Assembly: GCF_004524775.2 (NCBI RefSeq)
Contig: NZ_CP119081.1
Coordinates: 1,364,001 to 1,428,000, forward strand
DNA from: Helcococcus ovis
GTDB lineage: Bacteria > Bacillota > Clostridia > Tissierellales > Peptoniphilaceae
DNA length: 64,000 nucleotides
Direction of reading: 5' to 3'
The notes below the pieces were generated by a model. The model was not told where the DNA came from and did no database searches. It saw only the letters and a list, made by a program, of their open reading frames with translations. The position numbers and the translations under genes are program-made. This document shows positions 40,659-51,594 of the stretch, in pieces (within the stretch, counting starts at the first letter, position 1; each line of letters begins with the position of its first letter).

Positions 40659-41461
40659 AAAGCATCTACCAACTCATCAATTGTTAAAATATCACTAGAA
40701 ATATTTATTCCTGATTTATTTAATAAATAAGCCAATTCTGTTACCTGAGGAACGTCTAACCCATAGCTTTTAATTTTTTCAACATGACTAAATACTTCTC
40801 TTGGACTACCATCCAAAACTATATTTCCTCTATCAATCACTACAACTCTATCAGATAATACGGCCTCATCCATATAATGTGTAATATTAATCACCGTCTT
40901 TTTCTCTTCTTTATTTAGTTTTAATGCATGATTCATTACATCTTTTCTTCCCGTAGGATCAAGCATTGATGTGGGTTCATCAAATACAACAATCTCGGGT
41001 TTCATCGCCAAAACCCCTGCTATTGCAACACGTTGTTTTTGTCCGCCTGATAGCATATGAGGAGCATGTTTTCTGTATTTATACATACCAACAGCATTCA
41101 AGGATTCATCAACTCTATGCCTTAATTCAGGATTTGGTATTCCAAGATTTTCCGGTCCAAATGCCACATCTTCTTCAACAACAGTAGCAACAATCTGATT
41201 ATCAGGATTTTGAAAAACCATTCCTACTTTCTCACGTATTTTCCATATATCTGATGTTTTTGTGTTATCTTCATCAATAATAACATCTCCTTCAACAGGT
41301 AATATTTGTGCATTTAATAATTTTGCTAATGTTGATTTACCTGATCCATTTCTCCCTAAAATAGACACAAACTCGCCCTTTTTTATATTTAAATTTATAT
41401 TTTTTAAAACATATTCTTCATCATCACTATATTTAAAATTTAAATTTTTAATCTCTATCAT
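40655..41461 (-). CDS. ecfA1: ECF transporter ATPase EcfA1
   Basis: 268 residues. Walker [11 protein letters not shown]-loop [17 protein letters not shown], signature [12 protein letters not shown], Walker [14 protein letters not shown], switch His in ITHYMDEA. The NPDNQIV Q-helix marks the EcfA1 class. Its ATG overlaps the stop of the L,D-transpeptidase gene (TAATG), so the two are translationally coupled even though unrelated in function. Confidence 0.95.
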   Translation of the reverse strand: MIEIKNLNFKYSDDEEYVLKNINLNIKKGEFVSILGRNGSGKSTLAKLLNAQILPVEGDVIIDEDNTKTSDIWKIREKVGMVFQNPDNQIVATVVEEDVAFGPENLGIPNPELRHRVDESLNAVGMYKYRKHAPHMLSGGQKQRVAIAGVLAMKPEIVVFDEPTSMLDPTGRKDVMNHALKLNKEEKKTVINITHYMDEAVLSDRVVVIDRGNIVLDGSPREVFSHVEKIKSYGLDVPQVTELAYLLNKSGINISSDILTIDELVDAL

Positions 41462-42903
41462 TAATCTACATCCGCCTTAGCTTCACCTTTTCTAATCATT
41501 TCTTGCTTTTCAAACTCTGTTGGTGATAAATTTGTACTACTTTCATATATAACTACAGCAGTATTAATTGGTACATTTTCAAATATTTTTTTCATAGCAG
41601 CCGGTGGTGTATTTATACATGAACTACTTCCCCATGTTTTATATATACTTCCACCATATTCTTCTCTTGTACTTGTATCATGTATACCTGAGCCAGTCCA
41701 ACCAACCGGCATCCAATATTCAACAGGATATACATAATCCTCTCCGGTAATAGCATTTGAGCCTACAAGTTTCTTTCCTCTTTCTTTAGACCATATTTTG
41801 TTTACACCTGTTGGAGTAGTGGCATTTCTTGATCTTGCATCACCAGATATTATATCCGTATCAACTAAAAGTTTTCCATCTTTATAAAACCACATATGTT
41901 GTCTGGAAAGATCTATTTCTATATATGTATTTCCTATATCATCTTTTCCTCTATGCATTGCTTCCATCTCATATACAATTTTAACTCTACCACCCTCATT
42001 TGCACCTATCATTTTGATAAGATTTTCGACGGTCTTATCTACATCCATTTTCCATCCATAAATTCCTCCCGGAACAGTAATTTCTCCCAATCCAGTAGCC
42101 TTAAATTTATGTTCTTTAGCATAAGTATTTGTTTGTCTAGCTATTTTAATTACGTATTTTTCTATTTTTTCTTTGTCTAAAACATATTTTCCATTCTCTA
42201 CATTATACATTTCAAAAATATCTTTACCTTTTAATTCAAATTTTCTATCTTCAAAATCAAATAAGTAATTTAATTTCGCAATTTTCTTTATTTTATTTAA
42301 ATCTTCTTTAATTTGTTTAGAATCAGATAATAATTTTGGATTAATATACTCTTTATCAAGAATAAGCTTATTTTTTCCTTTAACTAATGCATCATTTATG
42401 GATAAAATTGTTTTATCAATATTTAAATTATCTCCCAATTTATGATCAGTAACAATATAATCTTTTCCATTATATTCAATTTTAGCATCAACAGGATTTA
42501 TCGTATTTTTTTTAAAATCTGATGATTTTAATATATTTTCTAATGCTTTTTTATTATAAACAACATCATACTCTACACTATAATTATGACTTTTAAAAAT
42601 ATCAATTGGCCAAATTAAGGCGTTTTGATTAGGGGCATTATTAACCTTTTTTATTTTTTTATTAAGTTCAATATCAGAATATCTGATATCCAATTTTTTA
42701 TTATTTCTACCCTCAATCTGCAATTTAGATTTTAAATTGCTATTTTCTTCATTTTTAAATAAGTTATTTAACAACACAAAACTTTTGTTATTTCCATTTA
42801 TTTTGGTACCTGGATAAGAAAATTCGCTAAAAATAAATACTCCTATTAGATAAATAATTATAAATGAAATAAATATATATAATAAATGTTTTTTATTTTT
42901 CAT
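41461..42903 (-). CDS. Membrane-anchored L,D-transpeptidase (YkuD) with PG-binding domains
   Basis: 480 residues from ATG 42903 (SD GGAGGG). Residues 5-25 are a signal anchor ([19 protein letters not shown]). About 45-310 are two peptidoglycan-binding type 4 domains. About 345-465 is the YkuD domain: [35 protein letters not shown] with the His, and [11 protein letters not shown] with the catalytic Cys. It makes or anchors 3-3 cross-links in the wall outside the membrane. It stands between rplQ and ecfA1, a pair usually adjacent, so it is an insertion into a conserved cluster. Confidence 0.93.
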   Translation of the reverse strand: MKNKKHLLYIFISFIIIYLIGVFIFSEFSYPGTKINGNNKSFVLLNNLFKNEENSNLKSKLQIEGRNNKKLDIRYSDIELNKKIKKVNNAPNQNALIWPIDIFKSHNYSVEYDVVYNKKALENILKSSDFKKNTINPVDAKIEYNGKDYIVTDHKLGDNLNIDKTILSINDALVKGKNKLILDKEYINPKLLSDSKQIKEDLNKIKKIAKLNYLFDFEDRKFELKGKDIFEMYNVENGKYVLDKEKIEKYVIKIARQTNTYAKEHKFKATGLGEITVPGGIYGWKMDVDKTVENLIKMIGANEGGRVKIVYEMEAMHRGKDDIGNTYIEIDLSRQHMWFYKDGKLLVDTDIISGDARSRNATTPTGVNKIWSKERGKKLVGSNAITGEDYVYPVEYWMPVGWTGSGIHDTSTREEYGGSIYKTWGSSSCINTPPAAMKKIFENVPINTAVVIYESSTNLSPTEFEKQEMIRKGEAKADVD

Positions 42904-42929
42904 TTTTCCCTCCATACCTATACTAATAT

Positions 42930-42958
42930 ATATTACCACAAAAGTTTTATTTAAACAA
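42930..42958 (-). promoter_or_regulatory. Promoter of the L,D-transpeptidase-ecf-truA unit
   Basis: TTGTTT, 17-bp spacer, TAATAT, placed between the rplQ terminator and the ATG at 42903. Confidence 0.55.
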
Positions 42959-42972
42959 TTACTCTTAAATAT

Positions 42973-42997
42973 AAAAAAAGGACAGAATACTCTGCCC
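42973..42997 (-). terminator. Terminator of the S10-spc-alpha operon
   Basis: GGGCAGA pairs with TCTGTCC (one G-U) around a GTAT loop, followed by seven T on the minus strand, 18 bp after the rplQ stop. Confidence 0.85.
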
Positions 42998-43014
42998 ATA
43001 CATTATAAAATTTA

Positions 43015-43356
43015 TTAAACTAATTCTAGGATTGCCATTTCTGTAGCATCCCCTCTTCTTGGTCCAAGTTTTAATACTCTTGTATATCCACCATTTCTTT
43101 CTTTATATTGTGGACCATATTCGTCAAATAATTTTTTTACAACATCTGTTTTATAGATATAAGCTAACGCTTGACGTCTTGCATGTAAGTCACCTCTTTT
43201 AGCTAATGTAATCATTTTATCAGCAATTCTTTGAGCTTCTTTAGCTCTTGTTACTGATGTTTGGATTCTACCATTTTCTAAAAGTGATTGAACAAGGTTT
43301 CTTAACATTGCATTACGGTGGTCAGTTCTTCTACCTAATTTTCTTAAATTTGACAT
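43015..43356 (-). CDS. rplQ: 50S ribosomal protein L17
   Basis: 113 residues, full length: [20 protein letters not shown], then [20 protein letters not shown] and the C-terminal [20 protein letters not shown]. Last gene of the alpha cluster; a strong terminator follows. Confidence 0.98.
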   Translation of the reverse strand: MSNLRKLGRRTDHRNAMLRNLVQSLLENGRIQTSVTRAKEAQRIADKMITLAKRGDLHARRQALAYIYKTDVVKKLFDEYGPQYKERNGGYTRVLKLGPRRGDATEMAILELV

Positions 43357-43368
43357 AATGCCTCCTAA

Positions 43369-44340
43369 TTACTCATCCTCATTATCATCTAATAATCTTA
43401 GTCCTAAACTTTCAATTTTTTCCTTAACTTCAACAAATGACTTTTTACCAAAATTTTTAATTTTAGCTAGTTGATCCATTGGAACTTCAAGTATTTGTTC
43501 TACTGTATTCAAACCTGCTCTCTTCAAGCAATTAAATGCTCTTAAATTTAAATCAAGTTCTTCTATTGTTAAGCTTAGTAATTGTTGAGTTTCATCTTCA
43601 TTATCTTCTTCATCGTCTTCAGTTACTACAACTTCTTGATCAATATTTGGTAATTCTGTAAAGAAGTTTAAATAATTAATTAAGATTTTTGAGCCATCAG
43701 CAACAGCTTCCTGAGGTGTAATTGTACCATTTGTTGTAACTTCTAATATTAATTTATCAAAATCAATTATTTGACCAACCCTTGTTTTTTCAACAATAAA
43801 GTTAACCTTTGTTACCGGTGTGAATGATGAATCTATAGAAATTAATCCAATTGGAGCATTTTCCATTTTATGTTGTTCAGCTACAGAATATCCTGTACCA
43901 TCTACAACAGTTAAATCCATATGTATAGATCCTTCATCATTAATTGTTGCAATATAATGATCTTTATTTACTATTTCTAAATCAGAATCGCCTGTTATAT
44001 CTCCGGCTGTTACAATTTTTGGTCCTTCAACATCTAATCTTAAATTAATTGGTTCGTTGTTATTCGAAAGTTTTTTTATGGCTATTCCTTTTATATTTAA
44101 AATTATTTCCGGAACATCCTCTATTACACCCTTTACTGTTGTAAATTCATGTAATACACCTTCATCAAACTTAATACTTGATATTGCTGATCCTGGTAGT
44201 GAAGACAATAGTACTCTTCTCATACTATTTCCCAAAGTTGTCCCGTAACCCCTTTCTAATGGAGAGATTACGAAACGACCTAGATTTTTTTCTTCGTTTA
44301 TTTCTAAAATTTCAATCTTTGTATTTAGCTTTTCTATCAC
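43369..44340 (-). CDS. rpoA: RNA polymerase alpha subunit
   Basis: 323 residues. About 1-230 is the N-terminal dimerisation domain (LERGYGTTLGNSMRRVLLSS). An acidic linker (TEDDEEDNEDE) follows. About 255-320 is the C-terminal domain that binds UP elements and activators (NLRAFNCLKRAGLNTVEQIL, KIKNFGKKSFVEVKEKIESL). Standard place between rpsD and rplQ. Confidence 0.98.
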   Translation of the reverse strand: MIEKLNTKIEILEINEEKNLGRFVISPLERGYGTTLGNSMRRVLLSSLPGSAISSIKFDEGVLHEFTTVKGVIEDVPEIILNIKGIAIKKLSNNNEPINLRLDVEGPKIVTAGDITGDSDLEIVNKDHYIATINDEGSIHMDLTVVDGTGYSVAEQHKMENAPIGLISIDSSFTPVTKVNFIVEKTRVGQIIDFDKLILEVTTNGTITPQEAVADGSKILINYLNFFTELPNIDQEVVVTEDDEEDNEDETQQLLSLTIEELDLNLRAFNCLKRAGLNTVEQILEVPMDQLAKIKNFGKKSFVEVKEKIESLGLRLLDDNEDE

Positions 44341-44366
44341 GGATTTGCCTCCTGTGCTTTAAACTA

Positions 44367-44954
44367 TTATCTTGAATACAACTCAACTATTAATTGTTCA
44401 TTTATTTCAAAATCAATATCTTCTCTATTTGGATTAGATTCTACTTTTCCTTCTAATTTTTCTGTATCAACGCTAACCCATTTAGCTTGATTCCATACTT
44501 TATCTTCTGTATATTTAAATATTCCATTTCTTCTTGATTTTTCTCTTACAGTAATTACATCACCTTGTGCTAATCTATATGAAGGAATATCAACTTTGCT
44601 TCCATTTACTAAGAAATGTCCGTGTGAAATCAATTGTTTTGCTTCATTTCTAGTTTTAGCAAATCCCATTCTGTAAACAACATTGTCAAATCTTAATTCT
44701 AATAATTGTAAAAGATTTTCACCTGTAATACCAGACATCTTTTCAGCTGTCTTATATACTTTTCTAAATTGTTTTTCTAAAATTCCGTAAACAAATTTAG
44801 CTTTTTGTTTTTCTTTTAATTGTAATCCATATTCACTTAATTTGTTTTTTCCTTTTCCAGGATTTTTATTTGATTTTTTATTAATTCCTAATACTTGTGG
44901 TGCTAATCCTAATGCTCTAGCTCTTTTAAGTACCGGTCCTTTATATCTTGCCAT
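44367..44954 (-). CDS. rpsD: 30S ribosomal protein S4
   Basis: 195 residues with the S4 RNA-binding domain in the middle (LELRFDNVVYRMGFAKTRNE, then AKQLISHGHFLVNGSKVDIP). It nucleates 16S rRNA folding. The N-terminus lacks the Cys4 zinc site, so it is the zinc-free form. It lies between rpsK and rpoA, whereas Bacillus keeps rpsD elsewhere. Confidence 0.98.
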   Translation of the reverse strand: MARYKGPVLKRARALGLAPQVLGINKKSNKNPGKGKNKLSEYGLQLKEKQKAKFVYGILEKQFRKVYKTAEKMSGITGENLLQLLELRFDNVVYRMGFAKTRNEAKQLISHGHFLVNGSKVDIPSYRLAQGDVITVREKSRRNGIFKYTEDKVWNQAKWVSVDTEKLEGKVESNPNREDIDFEINEQLIVELYSR

Positions 44955-44970
44955 ATCTTAAATCCTCCCC

Positions 44971-45381
44971 CTATACTCTTCTCTTCTTTGGTGGTCTACA
45001 ACCATTGTGAGGTATTGGAGTTACGTCTTTAATTCTGTTGATTGTTAAACCTACAGTTTGTAAAGCTCTTATTGCTGACTCTCTTCCTGATCCTGGTCCT
45101 TTAACAAAAACTTCTACAGTTTTTAAACCATGTTCCATAGCTTTTTTAGCTGCTTCTTCAGCTGCTTGTTGTGCAGCAAATGGAGTAGATTTTCTAGAAC
45201 CTTTAAATCCTAATTGACCAGCTGATGCCCAAGAAATAGCATTACCATTCATATCTGTTAACATAACCATTGTATTGTTGAATGTTGAATTGATATGAGC
45301 TTGGCCTCTTTCTATTTGCTTTCTATCTCTTTTTCTTACACGAGTTTGTTTGCCACGTGCATTTTTAGTTGCTTTTGCCAA
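44971..45381 (-). CDS. rpsK: 30S ribosomal protein S11
   Basis: 136 residues. [20 protein letters not shown], the [20 protein letters not shown] helix, [20 protein letters not shown] and [11 protein letters not shown] at the end are the S11 signature. Basic extra N-terminus. In the rpsM-rpsK-rpsD-rpoA run. Confidence 0.98.
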   Translation of the reverse strand: MAKATKNARGKQTRVRKRDRKQIERGQAHINSTFNNTMVMLTDMNGNAISWASAGQLGFKGSRKSTPFAAQQAAEEAAKKAMEHGLKTVEVFVKGPGSGRESAIRALQTVGLTINRIKDVTPIPHNGCRPPKKRRV

Positions 45382-45391
45382 ATTCTACCCC

Positions 45392-45736
45392 CTATTTTTT
45401 CTTACCTTTACGAGTTCTTGAATTATTTTTAGTATTTTGACCTCTAACAGGTAGATTCATTTTATGTCTACGTCCTCTATAACTGTTAATTTCACGAAGT
45501 CTTTTAATATTCATACTAATATCTCTTCTTAGATCTCCTTCAAGTGTATACTTTTCAATTTGATCTCTAATTGCTGATAATTCGCTTTCTGTAAGATCCT
45601 TAACTCTTGTGTCAGGATTTACTCCAGCATCAGATAATATTTTATTTGATCTTGCTCTACCAATTCCGAAGATATATGTTAATCCAATTTCTACTCTTTT
45701 TTCTCTTGGTAGATCAACGCCTGATATTCTTGCCAA
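45392..45736 (-). CDS. rpsM: 30S ribosomal protein S13
   Basis: 114 residues. [20 protein letters not shown], then [20 protein letters not shown] and the [20 protein letters not shown] motif. It contacts the 50S subunit and the P-site tRNA. Follows rpmJ. Confidence 0.98.
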   Translation of the reverse strand: MARISGVDLPREKRVEIGLTYIFGIGRARSNKILSDAGVNPDTRVKDLTESELSAIRDQIEKYTLEGDLRRDISMNIKRLREINSYRGRRHKMNLPVRGQNTKNNSRTRKGKKK

Positions 45737-45748
45737 AGTCCTGCCTCC

Positions 45749-45871
<123 letters not shown>

Positions 45872-46090
45872 CTATTTCTTTCTCCAAGTAATTCTTCCCT
45901 TGGTTAGATCGTAAGGTGACATTTCAACTGTAACCTCGTCACCCGGAAGAATTCTTATATAATTCATTCTTAATTTTCCTGAAATGTGAGCTTGTATTTC
46001 ATGTCCGTTTTCAAGTTCTACAATAAATATTGTATTTGGTAAAGCTTCCTTTATCTTACCTGAAACTTCTATTACTTCTTTATTTGACAT
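45872..46090 (-). CDS. infA: Translation initiation factor IF-1
   Basis: 72 residues of one OB fold: [20 protein letters not shown], then [20 protein letters not shown] and [20 protein letters not shown]. It binds the A site during initiation. Follows a KOW protein gene by 3 bp. Confidence 0.97.
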   Translation of the reverse strand: MSNKEVIEVSGKIKEALPNTIFIVELENGHEIQAHISGKLRMNYIRILPGDEVTVEMSPYDLTKGRITWRKK

Positions 46091-46093
46091 AGA

Positions 46094-46387
46094 TTAAGCT
46101 TCCTCCTGTAATTTCAATTTAATATTTCTTTTAATTAACAAGTCATCAATTTTATCAATAGATTTTAATTTTTCAAAATCTTCAATACTTTGATTTACTA
46201 TTTGTAAATGTTTTTTATTCTTCTTTTTTGGATTATTGATTTTTTTATCTTTTCCATTAACTAATAGAATATAATCCTCATCTACAAACTCATACACGAT
46301 ATATACTTTTCCTTTGTCACGTCCCTGCTTTGATACACAAAGCTGACCCAAAACAAATTCACATCTATTTTTTTTCGTTAAGCTCAT
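46094..46387 (-). CDS. KOW-domain RNA-binding protein (L14e-like)
   Basis: 97 residues. CEFVLGQLCVSKQGRDKGKV then YIVYEFVDEDYILLVNGKDK form a KOW/SH3-like domain; PKKKNKKHLQIVN is a basic linker. Such proteins stand beside infA in clostridia and relatives and are thought to bind ribosomal RNA. It occupies the place where map (methionine aminopeptidase) often stands between adk and infA; map is absent here. Confidence 0.85.
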   Translation of the reverse strand: MSLTKKNRCEFVLGQLCVSKQGRDKGKVYIVYEFVDEDYILLVNGKDKKINNPKKKNKKHLQIVNQSIEDFEKLKSIDKIDDLLIKRNIKLKLQEEA

Positions 46388-46392
46388 ATGAA

Positions 46393-47034
46393 TTACTTCA
46401 GAGAATTTTCTATTTCTACATAAACTTCATCAATTTCATTATTACCATTAAATTTTTGTAATTTACCAACTTTTTCGTAATAATTAATCAATGGTGAAGT
46501 TTGTTCTTCATATATTTCTATTCTTTGTCTAGCGGTTTCTTCATTGTCATCTGGTCTTTGAACTAATTGTGAACCACAAACATCACATATTCCCTCAACT
46601 TTTGGAGGAAGATTTGTAACATGATATGTTGCTCCACAGTTTTTACATACTCTTCTTCCAGATATTCTTGAAATTAAAACTTCTATATCTGCATCTATAT
46701 AAATAACTTTTGTAAGCTCTCTACTATTTTTTGACAACCATTCGTCCAAAGCTTTTGCTTGATTAATATTTCTAGGATACCCATCTAACATAAATCCAGC
46801 ATTTAAGGTTTCATTAGATAAACGATCAAATACTAATTCATTTGTTAATTCATCAGATACCAAAGAACCTGATGCGATTATCTCTTTAACTTTTAATCCA
46901 AGTTCTGTTTCTTCTTTAATATTTTTTCTGAATATATCTCCCGTTGAAATATGTGTTACTCCAAAATTATTAATGATTTTTGTAGCTTGGGATCCCTTAC
47001 CAGCTCCCGGAGGTCCTAATAATATTAATATCAT
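46393..47034 (-). CDS. adk: Adenylate kinase
   Basis: 213 residues. P-loop GPPGAGKGSQ, the AMP-binding STGDIFRKNI and LVSDELTNELV, GFMLDGYPRN, and a zinc-binding lid with CKNCGATYH and CDVCGSQL. It equilibrates ATP, AMP and ADP. Placed after secY as in most Firmicutes spc operons. Confidence 0.98.
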   Translation of the reverse strand: MILILLGPPGAGKGSQATKIINNFGVTHISTGDIFRKNIKEETELGLKVKEIIASGSLVSDELTNELVFDRLSNETLNAGFMLDGYPRNINQAKALDEWLSKNSRELTKVIYIDADIEVLISRISGRRVCKNCGATYHVTNLPPKVEGICDVCGSQLVQRPDDNEETARQRIEIYEEQTSPLINYYEKVGKLQKFNGNNEIDEVYVEIENSLK

Positions 47035-47044
47035 AACTTTCCCC

Positions 47045-48328
47045 TTATTTATTTAAGAAACCTTTATAATGTCTCATTTGCATCATTGCTTCTAATTGTT
47101 TTTCAGTCTCAATAATTACACCAACAGCGATAATTATTGATGTACCACCTAACATTAATGCAATACCCATAAAATGTCCAAATAATCTTGGTGCAGCGGC
47201 AATAATACCTAATCCTAAAGCCCCTATTAATGTAATTCTGCTTACTATTTTTGCTAAAAAGTCTGTGGTTGGTTTCCCAGGTCTAATACCTGGAATAAAT
47301 CCACCATTTTGTTGTAAATTTTTTGAATATTCATATGGGTTAAATTGTATTGAATTATAGAAGTATGCAAATACTATAACTAGTAAAAATTGTACAACAA
47401 CTAACGTCAATACACTTATAGTTGAATTTGAATTCAAATACTTTTGTACGAAACTTGCAAATCCACCACCAGTTATCAATGCTATTGTTTGAGGTAATGC
47501 TAATAATGATGAAGCAAAAATTACAGGCATAACACCACTCATATTAACCTTAATTGGAATATGAGTCGATGATCCACCGTACATTTTTCTACCAACAACT
47601 CTTTTAGCGTATTGTACTGGAATTCTTCTTTCACCTTGTGTTAGTAAAACTACAAATACTACTGATAATAATGTTATTACTAACAGAATTAATGCTTTCC
47701 ACCATACTTGTGAAAATTGTCCTGATAATAATGTTCTTACCCATCCAATAATTGAATCCGGTAATCTTGAAATTATTCCTAAGAAAATTATCATAGAAAC
47801 ACCGTTACCAATACCATGTTCTGTAATCATTTCACCAATCCATACGATAAATTGTGAACCGGCAACTAATGCGGTAATTACAATAAATTTAGGTAAAAAT
47901 CCTTGAGCAGTAAATACTGTACTAAAAATACCAATAACGATACCGTATGCTTGTAAAATTGCTAACACTAATCCTAAAACTTTTGTTATTTTTTGAATTT
48001 TCTTTCTTCCTTGTTCACCTTGTTTTGATAATTCTTCCAATTGAGGAATTGCGAATGTTAACAATTGAACAACAATTGATGATGTAATATATGGTCCAAC
48101 CCCTAAAGCAAATACTGATAAACTTGCTAGTCCACCACCAGTTATTTGGTTAAGTATTCCAAGTATTGAACCTGCTGCTCCAGAATAGATTTGTTTAACA
48201 ATTTTGATGTCAACAAAAGGTAATGGCAAAACATTACCTAATCTGAATACAACTAACATCAATAATGTAAAAATTAATTTTTTTCTTAAATCTTCAATTT
48301 TCCAGGCATTTGCAAATGTTCTAAACAT
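47045..48328 (-). CDS. secY: Protein translocase subunit SecY
   Basis: 427 residues with ten membrane helices. The N-terminal RLGNVLPLPFVDIKIVKQIY plug region, the MSGVMPVIFASSLLALPQTI segment of helix 7 and the C-terminal RHYKGFL tail, which touches SecA, are all present. It forms the main export channel with SecE and SecG. Confidence 0.98.
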   Translation of the reverse strand: MFRTFANAWKIEDLRKKLIFTLLMLVVFRLGNVLPLPFVDIKIVKQIYSGAAGSILGILNQITGGGLASLSVFALGVGPYITSSIVVQLLTFAIPQLEELSKQGEQGRKKIQKITKVLGLVLAILQAYGIVIGIFSTVFTAQGFLPKFIVITALVAGSQFIVWIGEMITEHGIGNGVSMIIFLGIISRLPDSIIGWVRTLLSGQFSQVWWKALILLVITLLSVVFVVLLTQGERRIPVQYAKRVVGRKMYGGSSTHIPIKVNMSGVMPVIFASSLLALPQTIALITGGGFASFVQKYLNSNSTISVLTLVVVQFLLVIVFAYFYNSIQFNPYEYSKNLQQNGGFIPGIRPGKPTTDFLAKIVSRITLIGALGLGIIAAAPRLFGHFMGIALMLGGTSIIIAVGVIIETEKQLEAMMQMRHYKGFLNK

Positions 48329-48329
48329 C

Positions 48330-48779
48330 TTAAATCACCTCTGCCCTTCCCCCTAGAGAATTAATTTTCTCTTCTGCAGATTTAGTAAACTTATGGGATT
48401 TAACAACTAGTTTCTTTTCTAATTCTCCAGAACCCAAAATCTTAATACCGTCTTTAGCTTTTGCTCTTTTTACTAATCCAGCTTCAAATAATAATTCTGG
48501 TGTTATTTCTGTTCCTTCTTCAAATCTATTCAATTGAGATAAGTTAACTTCACCATATTGTTTTGCAAAATTATTTGTAAAACCTCTTTTTGGTAATCTT
48601 TGGAATAAAGGCATTTGGCCACCTTCAAATCCTGGTCTTACGCCACCACCTGATCTAGCCTTTTGTCCTTTTTGTCCACGTCCAGATGTCTTTCCCCATC
48701 CTGAAGCGTGACCACGTCCAACTCTTTTCTTTCTCTTAACTTCTCCACCTGGTGCCGGTCTTAAATCATGTAATTTCAT
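48330..48779 (-). CDS. rplO: 50S ribosomal protein L15
   Basis: 149 residues. [20 protein letters not shown], the Gly/Arg-rich [20 protein letters not shown] tail that enters the rRNA, and the C-terminal [20 protein letters not shown] fold. Between rpmD and secY as usual. Confidence 0.98.
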   Translation of the reverse strand: MKLHDLRPAPGGEVKRKKRVGRGHASGWGKTSGRGQKGQKARSGGGVRPGFEGGQMPLFQRLPKRGFTNNFAKQYGEVNLSQLNRFEEGTEITPELLFEAGLVKRAKAKDGIKILGSGELEKKLVVKSHKFTKSAEEKINSLGGRAEVI

Positions 48780-48789
48780 CGTACACCTC

Positions 48790-48972
48790 CTATTTCACTT
48801 CTTTAACTTCAAGCATAAAGTCAATTGACTTAACCATACCTAATATAGCTGGTGTTGCTTCTTTAACTACAGTTTGTCCAATTCTTCTTAACCCTAATGC
48901 TTCAACAGTTCTAATATGTTTTTCTAATCTACCGATTTTACTTTTAATAAGTTTTATTTCTAATTTAGCCAT
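48790..48972 (-). CDS. rpmD: 50S ribosomal protein L30
   Basis: 60 residues: [20 protein letters not shown] then [20 protein letters not shown] and a [13 protein letters not shown] end, the full L30 fold. Confidence 0.97.
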   Translation of the reverse strand: MAKLEIKLIKSKIGRLEKHIRTVEALGLRRIGQTVVKEATPAILGMVKSIDFMLEVKEVK

Positions 48973-48981
48973 TTTATCCTC

Positions 48982-49485
48982 CTAGTTTAGTATTTCATCA
49001 ACACTTTTACCACGAAGTTTAGCTACTTCTTCAACTGTCTTGATTGCTTTTAATCCAGCTATTGTTGCGTTAACAACACTCTTAGCATTTGATGAACCTA
49101 ATGATTTAGCACGAATATTTGTTATACCAGCTAATTCACATACGGCACGAACTGGACCACCAGCGATAACACCAACCCCTTCTTTAGCAGGTTTTAACAG
49201 TACTAAACCAGCACCTTTAGCCCCGTAAATTTCGTGAGGAATTGTTCCGTTAACTACATTAATATTTACAGCATTTTTCTTTGCATCTTCAACACCTTTT
49301 CTGATAGCTTCTGGTACTTCATTTGCTTTACCCATACCAACTCCTACAGAGCCTTTTCTGTTTCCAACAACTACTAATGCTGAAAATCTCATTGTTCTAC
49401 CACCTTTAGCTACTTTAGTAACTCTAGCGATATCAACAACTTTTTCTTCATATTCTGATAAGTTTTGTTTTTTATCTTTTCTCAT
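48982..49485 (-). CDS. rpsE: 30S ribosomal protein S5
   Basis: 167 residues. The dsRBD-like N-terminal domain ([40 protein letters not shown]) is followed by [20 protein letters not shown]. It secures decoding accuracy. Confidence 0.98.
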   Translation of the reverse strand: MRKDKKQNLSEYEEKVVDIARVTKVAKGGRTMRFSALVVVGNRKGSVGVGMGKANEVPEAIRKGVEDAKKNAVNINVVNGTIPHEIYGAKGAGLVLLKPAKEGVGVIAGGPVRAVCELAGITNIRAKSLGSSNAKSVVNATIAGLKAIKTVEEVAKLRGKSVDEILN

Positions 49486-49497
49486 GTTTCCTCCCGA

Positions 49498-49860
49498 CTA
49501 AAATTTCAAACCAGCTTCTCTTGCTGATTCTGCTAGTTCTTTTACTTTGCCGTGATATATATAACCTGATCTATCGAATACTACTTTTTCTATACCTTTT
49601 TCTAATGCACGTTTTGCAACTAATGCTCCAACTTTTTTAGCTGATTCAATATTTGCCCCTACATTTTCACCTTTTAATTCTTTGTCTAATGTTGAAGCAC
49701 TTACTAAAGTTACTCCATTAACATCATCAATAATTTGAGCATAGATGTTAGCATTACTCTTATACATATTTAGTCTTGGTTTGTCAGGAGTACCACTAAG
49801 TTTTTTTCTAACTCTTAAATGTCTAGCTTTTCTATTTTCTTTTTTACTGAATTTTGACAT
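49498..49860 (-). CDS. rplR: 50S ribosomal protein L18
   Basis: 120 residues from ATG 49860 ([20 protein letters not shown]); an ATG two codons earlier is also possible. [20 protein letters not shown] and [20 protein letters not shown] are the 5S rRNA-binding core. Confidence 0.97.
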   Translation of the reverse strand: MSKFSKKENRKARHLRVRKKLSGTPDKPRLNMYKSNANIYAQIIDDVNGVTLVSASTLDKELKGENVGANIESAKKVGALVAKRALEKGIEKVVFDRSGYIYHGKVKELAESAREAGLKF

Positions 49861-49872
49861 AATCACTCCCTC

Positions 49873-50409
49873 CTATTTACCAGTCTTACCAACTTTTCTT
49901 CTAATGTATTCGTCAGAGTATTTAATACCTTTTCCTTTATATGGTTCTGGTGATCTAAATGCTCTTATTTTTGCAGTGTAGTTACCAACTAACTGTTTGT
50001 CGATACCACTAACAATAATAACTCTTTCATTAGGTACTTCAGTTGTTATTCCTTCTGGATCTTCTAAAATTACAGGGTGTGAAAAACCTAAGCTTAAGTT
50101 TAACTTATTACCTTGTTTTTGTGCTCTATATCCAGTACCAATTATTTCTAATTGTTTTTTATATCCTTCAGTTACCCCTATAATCATGTTTGCGATTAAT
50201 GTTCTGTATAATCCGTGCAATGATCTATGTTGTTTTGATTCTGAAGGTCTTTTTACTGTTACTTGATTTTCTTCAAATTCTAATTCGAATCCTCTGCCTA
50301 CTTCTTGTGTTAAATTTCCTTTAGGACCTTTTACTTCTACTAGTCCATCGTTAAATTTAATTTCAACACCAGCAGGGATTTCTATTGGTTTTAATCCAAT
50401 TCTTGACAT
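49873..50409 (-). CDS. rplF: 50S ribosomal protein L6
   Basis: 178 residues. Two repeated domains: SRIGLKPIEIPAGVEIKFND and GFSHPVILEDPEGITTEVPN, ending with PEPYKGKGIKYSDEYIRRKV, the L6 signature. Sits near the factor-binding site. Confidence 0.98.
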   Translation of the reverse strand: MSRIGLKPIEIPAGVEIKFNDGLVEVKGPKGNLTQEVGRGFELEFEENQVTVKRPSESKQHRSLHGLYRTLIANMIIGVTEGYKKQLEIIGTGYRAQKQGNKLNLSLGFSHPVILEDPEGITTEVPNERVIIVSGIDKQLVGNYTAKIRAFRSPEPYKGKGIKYSDEYIRRKVGKTGK

Positions 50410-50430
50410 ATCTTCCTCCTTGTTGAAATA

Positions 50431-50823
50431 CTACCAAACGTAGCAGATTACTTCGCCACCTACATTTTCTTGTCTTGCTTTTTTATCTGTCATCATTCCC
50501 TTTGATGTAGAAACTATTGCAGTACCTAAACCGTTCAATACTTGAGGTATATCTTGTGCTGCAACATATACTCTACGTCCAGGTTTTGAAATTCTCTTTA
50601 ATCCTGAAATTACTCTTTGTTCATCAACATATTTTAAGTCAATTGTAATAATTCCTTGTTTATCATCTTCTGTTACGTAAAAACCTTTAATATATCCTTC
50701 GTCTAATAAAATTTGAGCAAGGTCTTTTTTAATATTAGATGCTGGAACTTCTACTGATTTGTGTTTTGCTAAATTACCGTTTCTAATTCTTGATAGCATA
50801 TCTGCTATTGGATCAGTCATCAT
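50431..50823 (-). CDS. rpsH: 30S ribosomal protein S8
   Basis: 130 residues from ATG 50823 or 50820 (two adjacent Met codons, SD GGAGG). [20 protein letters not shown] and the C-terminal [20 protein letters not shown] signature. In many bacteria S8 represses the spc operon. Confidence 0.97.
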   Translation of the reverse strand: MMTDPIADMLSRIRNGNLAKHKSVEVPASNIKKDLAQILLDEGYIKGFYVTEDDKQGIITIDLKYVDEQRVISGLKRISKPGRRVYVAAQDIPQVLNGLGTAIVSTSKGMMTDKKARQENVGGEVICYVW

Positions 50824-50840
50824 AAGTATATACCTCCCTC

Positions 50841-51026
50841 TTACCAACTTGATTTTTTCACACCAGGTATTTCACCCTTGTATGCAAGTTCTCTAAAACA
50901 TATACGACAAATTCCATATTTTTTTAATACTGAATGTGGTCTACCACATAGACTACATCTTGTGTATTCTCTTGTTGAGAATTTTTGTTTTCTTTGTTGT
51001 TTTGCAATCATTGACTTTTTAGCCAT
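50841..51026 (-). CDS. rpsZ: 30S ribosomal protein S14, zinc type
   Basis: 61 residues. Two Cys-x-x-Cys pairs (CSLCGRPH and CRICF) make this the short zinc-binding C+ form of S14. It stands between rplE and rpsH. Confidence 0.97.
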   Translation of the reverse strand: MAKKSMIAKQQRKQKFSTREYTRCSLCGRPHSVLKKYGICRICFRELAYKGEIPGVKKSSW

Positions 51027-51039
51027 ATTATCTCCTTAC

Positions 51040-51582
51040 TTACTTCTTAAAGGGCATACCTAATTTTGCTAGTAATGCTCTACCTTCTTCATCAGTTTCA
51101 GCAGTAGTTACAACAATTATATCCATTCCTCTTATTTGTTCAATTTTATCAAATACGATTTCTGGGAAAATTAATTGTTCTTTAATACCTAAAGCATAAT
51201 TTCCTCTACCATCAAATGATGTTGATGAAACACCTCTAAAGTCTCTAACTCTAGGTAATGCAATATTAACTAATTTATCAAAAAAGTCTTCCATTCTTTT
51301 TCCACGTAAAGTTACTTTACATCCGATTGATTGTCCTTCACGTAGCTTAAAGTTAGAAATTGATTTTTTAGCTTTTGTAATTACTGGATGTTGTCCTGTA
51401 ATTGTTCTCAATTCTTCTACAGCTGATTCTAATAGTTTTACATTATCTTTAGCTTCACCTAAACCAATGTTTACTATTATTTTTTCAAGTTTTGGAGCCT
51501 GCATAACATTTTTATATTCAAACTCTTTTACTAACGCAGGTAAAACTTCATTTTTATATAATTCTTTTAATCTTGAAGCCAT
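51040..51582 (-). CDS. rplE: 50S ribosomal protein L5
   Basis: 180 residues. [20 protein letters not shown] near the start, [20 protein letters not shown] in the middle and [20 protein letters not shown] at the end. It binds 5S rRNA. Confidence 0.98.
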   Translation of the reverse strand: MASRLKELYKNEVLPALVKEFEYKNVMQAPKLEKIIVNIGLGEAKDNVKLLESAVEELRTITGQHPVITKAKKSISNFKLREGQSIGCKVTLRGKRMEDFFDKLVNIALPRVRDFRGVSSTSFDGRGNYALGIKEQLIFPEIVFDKIEQIRGMDIIVVTTAETDEEGRALLAKLGMPFKK

Positions 51583-51594
51583 TGTTTCTCCTTC

